Origin: Candidatus Falkowbacteria bacterium RIFOXYC2_FULL_47_12
GTDB taxonomy: Bacteria > Patescibacteriota > Patescibacteriia > Patescibacteriales > XYC2-FULL-47-12
Assembly: GCA_001778285.1 (NCBI GenBank)
Contig: MFGL01000025.1
Coordinates: 55,004 to 63,459, forward strand
Reading direction: 5' to 3'
Length of the DNA stretch: 8,456 bases
Shown here: one piece after another, positions 1 through 4,686 of the stretch
How the letters are laid out: the number at the start of each line of letters is the position of its first letter
Numbering within the stretch: the stretch's first letter is position 1
The notes under the pieces: generated by a model
What the model was told of the DNA's origin: nothing
Seen by the model: the letters and a program-made list of their open reading frames with translations, nothing else
Database searches by the model: none
Program-made: the position numbers and the translations under genes

Positions 1-332
1 AAAATTTTGAATTTTTTCATCCGACGTTTCTGTACGAAAGCATGGGAGATTTAGCTATTTTCGCAATTTTATTGCTCTTGCATCGTTACGTGATGAAACG
101 AAAAAAATATTTAATATTAAATATTAAATATTCACAACTTATCACTTTAGATTATATTTTATTATATTCAACGCTACGCCTTGCTTTAGAGTTTCTCCGC
201 ATTGACCCGACCGCCGGCAGTATTGGGGGAGTGCGGACGACGATGATTTTAACTGCATTGGGAATTGCCGCTGGTTTTATTTTATTACTCAGTGCTGTTT
301 ACAAAAAAACCCGCCGACCGCGTACAACCTAA
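1..332 (+). CDS. lgt: Prolipoprotein diacylglyceryl transferase, C-terminal part (5' end outside window)
   Basis: Lgt moves a diacylglyceryl group from phosphatidylglycerol to the lipobox cysteine of prolipoproteins in the cytoplasmic membrane. Only the last 110 or so codons are visible; the frame is open from base 3 and stops with TAA at 330-332. The visible part carries the family's late signature HPTFLYES (bases 18-41), a membrane segment (AIFAILLLLH), then LLYSTLRLALEFLRIDP, matching the conserved R..E..R.D block, and a final hydrophobic segment after GGVRTT. A lysine-rich, AT-rich stretch between the two (KKYLILNIKYSQ) is made by a heptamer tandem repeat and looks like an insertion in a cytoplasmic loop. 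The ATG at 42 is an internal methionine, not the start. Identification rests on motif recognition and is secure for the family; whether the missing N-terminus is intact cannot be seen. Confidence 0.88.
   Translation, partial: NFEFFHPTFLYESMGDLAIFAILLLLHRYVMKRKKYLILNIKYSQLITLDYILLYSTLRLALEFLRIDPTAGSIGGVRTTMILTALGIAAGFILLLSAVYKKTRRPRTT
111..131 (+). repeat. Heptamer tandem repeat inside lgt (three units)
   Basis: Three tandem 7-nt units, TTAATAT, TAAATAT and TAAATAT, span exactly 21 nt, seven codons (LILNIKY). A looser unit, AAAATAT, precedes them at 104-110. The block lies between a membrane helix and the conserved late Lgt segment, so it adds residues to a loop without shifting the frame. 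Two other tracts with a 7-nt period occur in the window (4659-4686 and 6341-6375). Confidence 0.7.
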
Positions 333-338
333 CACTGC

Positions 339-367
339 TTGCTTTTTTTATAAAATACTGCTACGAT
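339..367 (+). promoter_or_regulatory. Probable rpsT promoter (extended -10)
   Basis: TTGCTT (339-344) and TACGAT (362-367) are 17 bp apart, and a TG sits one base before the -10 (359-360), giving an extended -10. Transcription would start near 374, about 40 nt before the rpsT ATG. The same design recurs upstream of polA, the tRNA cluster and prs. A rival TATAAA at 349-354 has no matching -35. Confidence 0.55.
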
Positions 368-414
368 ACTAACGCTCTTACACTTTCTTATTAAGAAATA
401 AATATTCAATTGTT

Positions 415-690
415 ATGCCTAATATAAAAGCCGCGGCCAAAGCGCTGCGTCAAAGCAAAAAATTGCAGGTGCGAAATGCCGCGGTTAAAAACAATATCAA
501 ATCTCTGGTAAAAAAATCCACAAAAGCGATCCAGACCAAATCGGAAACCGCCGCCGCGCTCGTGAAACAGCTGGCGAAGGCCGTGGACAAGGCCGTACAG
601 AAAGGCGTCTTGAAAAAAAATACCGGCCGGCGCCGGCAGTCCAGAATAATGAAAAAGTTTAATGCCGCCTTCGGCGTTACTAAAAAGTAA
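415..690 (+). CDS. rpsT: 30S ribosomal protein S20
   Basis: S20 is a primary 16S rRNA-binding protein that helps assemble the body of the 30S subunit. The product is 91 residues, normal for the family, very rich in Lys/Ala/Arg and predicted mainly helical. It shows the expected N-terminal pattern MPNIKAAAKALRQSKK, the central NNIKSLVKK block, and a basic C-terminus with NTGRRRQSRIMKKFN. The ATG at 415 is the only sensible start. No Shine-Dalgarno is seen: the bases just upstream are AT-rich (AATATTCAATTGTT). A small palindrome (TTTCTTA, T, TAAGAAA; 384-398) lies in the leader, but I cannot assign it a role. The gene is probably monocistronic, with its own promoter upstream and a hairpin terminator downstream at 739-775, past the convergent holA stop codon. 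Confidence 0.96.
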   Translation: MPNIKAAAKALRQSKKLQVRNAAVKNNIKSLVKKSTKAIQTKSETAAALVKQLAKAVDKAVQKGVLKKNTGRRRQSRIMKKFNAAFGVTKK

Positions 691-716
691 CTAAAATTTT
701 TTGCCGTAGAGTTGAT

Positions 717-1703
717 TTATTGCGCAAACAATAACGTCAAACCGGTCAGGCCGTCCGCCTGGCCGGTTTTTGTTTGGTAGTCAATGACAATGAGCCGACC
801 GATGATTTCTTTGAGAGAGCCGACGCTGAAATTGCGCGTCTGCGGCGTGGTCTTTTGCACGACGAATGGGTGCAACTTGGTGGCGGCAATAATTTCTTTT
901 TGATTCTTTTGCGTGAGCAACGATTCTTTGATTTGCAGGATGATTTTAAACTGACGCGTCAGCATGACCAAAATCTGCTGGAAGCTGACACCGCTCTCCA
1001 GCTGTCCTTCCAAAAGTGAAAAAAAGAGTGCCCGGTCGTTGTTGCTGACGGCATCGGTGAGTGAAAAAATATTGTCATCCAGCCGGCCGCGCGCCAAGAG
1101 CCGGATGTCTGTGGCGTCTATGCTGTGCTTGTTTTGCCCCTTGGCAAAATGGATGAGTTTATGCATTTCGTTATAAATGTGCCAGGCATCGTTTTCCAAA
1201 GTATTGATAAGCAGGGCGGTATCAGCCGGCGCGATGGCGAGGCCGTTCTCGCGAACGGTTTCTTGTATCCAAACACGCAGCTGCACGGGCGTAAGCAGCT
1301 TAAATTTTTCTGAATATTTTTGCTGCGCCAAATAATCAAAAAATTTTTTGCGCGCAACGGTTAATTTTTTCGCTCCGAACGTTGTGGCGTCAAGTTCACG
1401 ATTTTCATAAAAAATCAAAACGTTGTCGCCGTTTTTTTCATTCTTTTCCAGATAGGCGAGCAAACCTTTGAAAATAGCTTCTTCGCGGTGGCTGAACAGC
1501 CCTTCCACAATGATGAGGCGTTTCTGCGCCAAAAGCGACTGCGCCGCCGCCTTGGCGTTGAGCTCGTCAATGGTGAGCTTTTCACCGTCAAGCATGATGA
1601 CGTTATCGCCGTGCGGGTCGCGCTGTTTTTTGAATTGCTCAATGAGCTGGTTTAATTTTTGCCGGCTGTGAAAAGCGTCCGGGCCGTGTAAAAATAAAAT
1701 CAT
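717..1703 (-). CDS. holA: DNA polymerase III subunit delta
   Basis: The delta subunit is the wrench of the clamp loader: it binds and opens the beta sliding clamp so it can be loaded on primed DNA. The product is 328 residues, typical for HolA. The N-terminal AAA+-like domain starts MILFLHGPDAFHSRQKL and has the strand-rich block SLLAQKRLIIVEGLF near residues 56-70; as in the family there is no Walker P-loop. The C-terminal half has the characteristic helical collar sequence with DDNIFSLTDAVSNND, then LLEGQLESGVSFQQILVMLTRQFKIIL. The ATG overlaps the murI stop (ATGA, 1700-1703), implying translational coupling, and a good Shine-Dalgarno lies just upstream. It is the last gene of the polA-to-holA block. 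Its 3' end doubles as the rpsT terminator on the other strand. Confidence 0.9.
   Translation of the reverse strand: MILFLHGPDAFHSRQKLNQLIEQFKKQRDPHGDNVIMLDGEKLTIDELNAKAAAQSLLAQKRLIIVEGLFSHREEAIFKGLLAYLEKNEKNGDNVLIFYENRELDATTFGAKKLTVARKKFFDYLAQQKYSEKFKLLTPVQLRVWIQETVRENGLAIAPADTALLINTLENDAWHIYNEMHKLIHFAKGQNKHSIDATDIRLLARGRLDDNIFSLTDAVSNNDRALFFSLLEGQLESGVSFQQILVMLTRQFKIILQIKESLLTQKNQKEIIAATKLHPFVVQKTTPQTRNFSVGSLKEIIGRLIVIDYQTKTGQADGLTGLTLLFAQ
739..775 (+). terminator. Intrinsic terminator of rpsT, inside the 3' end of holA
   Basis: Arms 739-751 and 757-769 form a 13-bp GC-rich stem (one U-G wobble) with a 5-nt loop, CGTCC, followed by a T-rich run ending TTTTTGTTT. The U-tract is on the plus strand only, so the signal serves rpsT. 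It lies within the opposing holA reading frame (holA stop at 717-719), where it encodes the conserved-looking C-terminal stretch DGLTGLT. Confidence 0.8.
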
Positions 1704-2527
1704 AGTATCACCTTTTCTATGTTACTCATTTCTTGTTTTAAAAACTTTTCGCCCAGCTGCTTAAACGCAGTCGTATCATCAGTCGTGCAAAATTGCACTC
1801 TCGGGTTTTGAGTTGCTTGTAGCGCAAGTTCCGGATGACGCTCTAAATAATCTGCCAAACTTTTAGCTACAACCTCGCCCGGGTTTGGCACGAACACGCG
1901 TTTAGTCATAATGCGGAGAATTTGCGGGAGCAAAAACGGATAGTGGGTACAGGCCAAAATCAAAGCTTGCACCTGCTTTTGTTTCAGCGGCCGCAGATAC
2001 TTTTTTAAAATCATCGCTGTTTCCGGCCGGCTCAACCAACCTTCTTCAATCAGCGGTACGAGCAGCGGCGCGGCTTGCTGAAAAATTTCTAACCTTGGTT
2101 TGAGATTACGCAATTCCGTAAGATAAGCATTGGATTCAACAGTTGCCCGCGTGCCCAATATTCCTACGCGCTGAATTTTAGCATGTTTAGTTATTTCTTC
2201 AACCAACGGCCGAATAACGCCCAGCACTCTTTTTTCTGGGTGGTGTTCGGGCAGATACTCTTGCTGAATTTTGCGCAATGCTTCGCTGGAGGCGGTGTTA
2301 CAGGCCAAAATAATCAGCCGGCAATGGCGGGAAAACAAAAAATCAACCGCTTCCCGCGTATACTGATAAATTGCCGCTTGTGATTTATTGCCATAGGGCG
2401 CGCGGGCGTTGTCGCCTAAATAAATATAATCATAATTTCGTAGAGACGCATGGCCATGCGTCTCTACATTTAAAATAGATTTTAAAATTGTCAGGCCGCC
2501 CAGGCCGGAGTCAAAGATGCCAATCAT
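1700..2527 (-). CDS. murI: Glutamate racemase
   Basis: MurI interconverts L- and D-glutamate in the cytoplasm and supplies D-Glu for the peptidoglycan stem peptide. The product is 275 residues. It begins MIGIFDSGLGG (Asp6 and Ser7 in the substrate loop). The two catalytic cysteines are present: Cys76 in LACNTASSEA and Cys193 in LACTHYP, with the following His. GDNARAPYG matches the conserved YxGDxxxxPYG block. I chose the ATG at 2527; an in-frame TTG at 2536 would add three residues (MNI), but the family starts at this point and neither has a Shine-Dalgarno. Residues 21-30 (VETHGHASLR) come from an inserted 28-nt palindrome just before NYDYIYLGD and are not expected in the family. The stop overlaps the holA start by 4 bp, and murD lies immediately upstream, so racemase and D-Glu ligase are paired. 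Confidence 0.95.
   Translation of the reverse strand: MIGIFDSGLGGLTILKSILNVETHGHASLRNYDYIYLGDNARAPYGNKSQAAIYQYTREAVDFLFSRHCRLIILACNTASSEALRKIQQEYLPEHHPEKRVLGVIRPLVEEITKHAKIQRVGILGTRATVESNAYLTELRNLKPRLEIFQQAAPLLVPLIEEGWLSRPETAMILKKYLRPLKQKQVQALILACTHYPFLLPQILRIMTKRVFVPNPGEVVAKSLADYLERHPELALQATQNPRVQFCTTDDTTAFKQLGEKFLKQEMSNIEKVIL
1707..1714 (-). promoter_or_regulatory. Shine-Dalgarno site of holA
   Basis: Read on the minus strand the site is AAGGTGAT, three bases before the ATG. It matches the 16S anti-SD along AGGTGAT. It lies inside the end of murI. It is the only strong Shine-Dalgarno I see in front of any gene here, and it fixes the holA start at 1703. Confidence 0.75.
2440..2467. repeat. 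28-nt perfect palindrome inserted in murI (copy 1 of 2)
   Basis: Twelve-base arms GTAGAGACGCAT and ATGCGTCTCTAC flank a GGCC centre, making a perfect 28-nt palindrome. With two extra bases it adds ten in-frame codons (VETHGHASLR) to MurI between the first helix and the YxGD strand. A second copy with identical arms lies in polA at 7127-7154. Left and right flanks share AAAT, which could be a target duplication but is too short to be convincing. Confidence 0.92.
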
Positions 2528-2551
2528 AATGTTCAACTGAGGCAGGATGTA

Positions 2552-3874
2552 TTAGGATCGTAAAACCGCTCTTTTAAACTGTTCGCCTCTGTCTTTATAA
2601 TTTTTAAAAATGCCAAAACTGGCGCAGGCCGGAGCCAGTAAAATAACATCACCTGGTTGGGAAAACCTTTCAGCTGCCGCGACCGCCTGCTTCATGTCAG
2701 GCGCCGTATGTACGTGTTTGAATTTAGCTGCGTTCAGCGCAATTTTTATCTCACGCGATCCTTTCCCTGGCAAAAGCACTATCTCGTGAACACATTTTTT
2801 GACCTCGCCGGCAAAACTGCTAAAATCCGAGGCCTTGCTTGCGCCGCCGGCAAGCAGCAGAATGTGCCCGGGCTCAAACGAGTTCAGGGCGGTGATACTT
2901 GCCTCCGGTGTGGTGGCAAACGAGTCATTGTAGTAGCGGCGGTTGTCTTTTACGGCGACGAGCTCCAGCCGGTGTTCCAGCCCATTGAACGCGGCGATGC
3001 TTTTTTTGATTTGTCCGCGGGAGATGCCGACGATGCGCGCGACTGTCTGGGCGGCGGCGATATTTCTTTTGTTATGGCTACCCACGAGCGGGGTCGGCAG
3101 AGCCAAACTGCCGAAGTAACGCACGCGTGAAGGAATTTTTTCGTGGCGTAATTTTTCTCGCAACTCTTCGGAGACAACCAAAAAATCCCGTTTGTTTTGG
3201 TGAGTAAAAATAACGGCCTTTGCCTCCCAGTATGCGGCGAGTGTTTTGTGGCAGTTGGGATTGAGCGGGTCGGCGGCCGCGAGGTGTTCGGGGAAAAAAT
3301 TGGTGATGACGGCGATATGCGGCGACAAGTGCAAATCCTCCAGCTGAAAACTGGAAAGCTCCAACACCACCCAGTCGTCCGGCTTTATTTTTTTAAAAAA
3401 AGAAAACAGCGGCACGCCGATGTTGCCGCCGAAATGCACACGCTTGCCCGCGTCTTTCAGAATTTGAAAAATTAAACTGGCTGTCGTGCCCTTGCCCTTG
3501 CTGCCGGTTACGCCGATGATATTTTTACTTGGACAGAGGTCAAAAAAAATTTTGGCCGGTGAAGAAACGGTCACCCCGGCCATCATGGCTCTGATAATAT
3601 TTTTATTAAACAGCGGGTAGCCGGCGATGCGGAAGATAATGTCGTATTTATCTAAATCGCGGTCGTAATTTTTGCCCAGTTTCCACCTCACCCCGTGCCC
3701 TCTCCTTATTAAGGAGAGGGTGCCGGAGGCGGGTGAGGTTATATTTTGGCGCGCGTCGCAAACAAAAAATTCGGCTCTGAGTTTTTTCTGCAGCAAAAAC
3801 ATCAGCAGGGCGTAATTTTCAATACCCAACCCCAGGAAACAAATTTTTTTGTTGGTTAAATCGTTGAGGGTCAC
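2552..3874 (-). CDS. murD: UDP-N-acetylmuramoyl-L-alanine--D-glutamate ligase
   Basis: MurD adds D-glutamate to UDP-MurNAc-L-Ala using ATP, in the cytoplasm. The product is 440 residues, normal length. Seen in order: an N-terminal Rossmann-like start (KKICFLGLGIEN), the ATP P-loop GVTGSKGKGTT at 121-131, ELSSFQLE at 172-179, a lysine at 219 (YWEAKA) in the place of the carbamylated Lys, SHNKRNIAAA at 266-275, GLEHRLE at 298-304, NDSFATTPEA at 316-325, and the C-terminal APACASFGIFKNYKDRGEQFK region. The usual NDSKATN reads NDSFATT, so the canonical lysine is Phe319. Residues 46-63 derive from an inserted palindromic repeat. The start is GTG at 3874 with no Shine-Dalgarno. It follows the methyltransferase by 12 bp and precedes murI. 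Confidence 0.93.
   Translation of the reverse strand: MTLNDLTNKKICFLGLGIENYALLMFLLQKKLRAEFFVCDARQNITSPASGTLSLIRRGHGVRWKLGKNYDRDLDKYDIIFRIAGYPLFNKNIIRAMMAGVTVSSPAKIFFDLCPSKNIIGVTGSKGKGTTASLIFQILKDAGKRVHFGGNIGVPLFSFFKKIKPDDWVVLELSSFQLEDLHLSPHIAVITNFFPEHLAAADPLNPNCHKTLAAYWEAKAVIFTHQNKRDFLVVSEELREKLRHEKIPSRVRYFGSLALPTPLVGSHNKRNIAAAQTVARIVGISRGQIKKSIAAFNGLEHRLELVAVKDNRRYYNDSFATTPEASITALNSFEPGHILLLAGGASKASDFSSFAGEVKKCVHEIVLLPGKGSREIKIALNAAKFKHVHTAPDMKQAVAAAERFSQPGDVILLAPACASFGIFKNYKDRGEQFKRAVLRS
3685..3739. repeat. 55-nt nested palindromic element inside murD
   Basis: Outer 9-bp arms (3685-3693, ACCTCACCC; 3731-3739, GGGTGAGGT) enclose inner 11-bp arms (3698-3708, CCCTCTCCTTA; 3710-3720, TAAGGAGAGGG). 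On murD's strand it is read through in frame as about 18 residues (46-63, starting TSPASGTLSL), placed between the first Rossmann strand/Asp segment and the GKNYDRDLDKYD helix. The composition (Gly/Ser/Arg) is unlike the surrounding protein. I recall repeats with CCTCACCC/GGGTGAGG ends being dispersed in other bacterial genomes; this was not checked. Confidence 0.85.
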
Positions 3875-3886
3875 AAATTTATAAAA

Positions 3887-4654
3887 TTAAACGAATGGTT
3901 TTTGGCAAACGTAAAACATGCAATCTCTACTTGGCAATTTTTTGTCCCGGTCAACTATTTCGTTTCTTAATTTCATCAGCACTACTAAAAAACCAATCTG
4001 CTCCAGCTGCATTTTTACCCTGTTTACATTGGGGATATGGATAAATTGTTTTGTCAGGTAGGGCGCTGATGAATCGCGTTTAAAAAACACATCGCCAAAT
4101 TCTATCTCGTCTATTTTAAATCCCAACGGCTTGAGAATATAAATTCTTATCCCTTGCTTGAACCAAAGCCAGAAGTAACCGTGCCAAATTCGCTTATGCG
4201 TGGTAAAAATAAAATGGCCGCCGGGCATTAAAACGCGCCAAATTTCTTGCAAAGCATTCAGCCGTTCGGTCTCGCTTGGGATCATTGTCCAGCCGTTGAA
4301 GGAAAACAAAACGTTGTTAAAAGATGCTTCGTTAAAATGTAAATTAGTCGCATCACCCTCTTGGTAGTTAATTGTTTTCCCCTGTTCGGCGGCAATGATT
4401 TTGGCAATGGCAACAAAGCGGGGTGTTAAGTCAACCCCAATAATTTTATATCCTTTGTTAAATAAAGGCAAAGTTGTCCGGCCCGTGCCGCAGCCCAAAT
4501 CTAAAATTGATGAGCCCGATTTAAAGTACTCATCAATTAATATTTCTTCGCTCGCCCACAGCTCTTGTGTCGCTTCTTTGGCGTATTTTTCCACGACCGC
4601 CGGGCTGGAAAATTCAGCGACGACTAATTGTTTTAATTTTTGCGGTTGCGACAT
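3887..4654 (-). CDS. Class I SAM-dependent methyltransferase, substrate unknown
   Basis: The product is 255 residues with a class I (Rossmann-fold) methyltransferase core. Motif I is ILDLGCGTGRTT (Asp52, Gly54, Gly56, Gly58), the ribose-binding acid is Asp75 in IIGVDLT, and EGDATNL (Asp101) corresponds to the adenine-contacting segment. FNNVLFSFNGWTMIP and the post-motif block ALQEIWRVLMPGGHFIFTTHK follow, as in the Methyltransf_11/25 type families. No membrane segment or signal peptide is evident, so it should be cytosolic. The C-terminal 90 residues, which would contact the substrate, match nothing I can name, so small molecule, lipid or macromolecule targets remain open. The ATG lies 25 bp after the polA stop, and the spacer is almost entirely a heptamer repeat. 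No clear Shine-Dalgarno is present. Position between polA and murD suggests cotranscription rather than shared function. Confidence 0.88.
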   Translation of the reverse strand: MSQPQKLKQLVVAEFSSPAVVEKYAKEATQELWASEEILIDEYFKSGSSILDLGCGTGRTTLPLFNKGYKIIGVDLTPRFVAIAKIIAAEQGKTINYQEGDATNLHFNEASFNNVLFSFNGWTMIPSETERLNALQEIWRVLMPGGHFIFTTHKRIWHGYFWLWFKQGIRIYILKPLGFKIDEIEFGDVFFKRDSSAPYLTKQFIHIPNVNRVKMQLEQIGFLVVLMKLRNEIVDRDKKLPSRDCMFYVCQKPFV

Positions 4655-4658
4655 ATTT

Positions 4659-4686
4659 TAACTTCTTACTTCTAACTTCTTACTTT
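4659..4686. repeat. Heptamer tandem repeat across the polA stop and the spacer
   Basis: Four 7-nt units in alternation: TAACTTC, TTACTTC, TAACTTC, TTACTTT, i.e. a 14-mer copied twice. It fills the polA to methyltransferase gap, and its last unit supplies the polA TAA stop (4680-4682) and final lysine codon. On the transcribed strand it reads as alternating GAAGTAA and GAAGTTA. Each unit contains a TAA or TTA, so it may have set the end of polA. Confidence 0.8.

Noticed and set aside
291..350. Terminator after lgt (CAGTG...CACTG followed by a T-run)
   Set aside because: The stem is about five base pairs with a loop over 30 nt; it is too weak, and the T-run overlaps the rpsT promoter.
384..398. 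S20 autoregulatory site in the rpsT leader palindrome
   Set aside because: A 7-bp AT-rich palindrome alone is not enough to claim ribosomal protein feedback.
1700..1702. Possible UGA recoding as in some CPR lineages
   Set aside because: murI ends at TGA exactly where family length and the overlapping holA ATG predict a stop; no gene here needs UGA read as glycine.
2528..2536. TTG start three codons upstream of murI
   Set aside because: MIGIFDSGLGG at the ATG is the normal family beginning, and no ribosome site favours the TTG.
2657..3130. 157-codon open frame on the plus strand opposite murD
   Set aside because: It lies entirely within a clear murD, is Cys/Arg rich with no family resemblance, and is explained by reading the complement of a GC-skewed gene.
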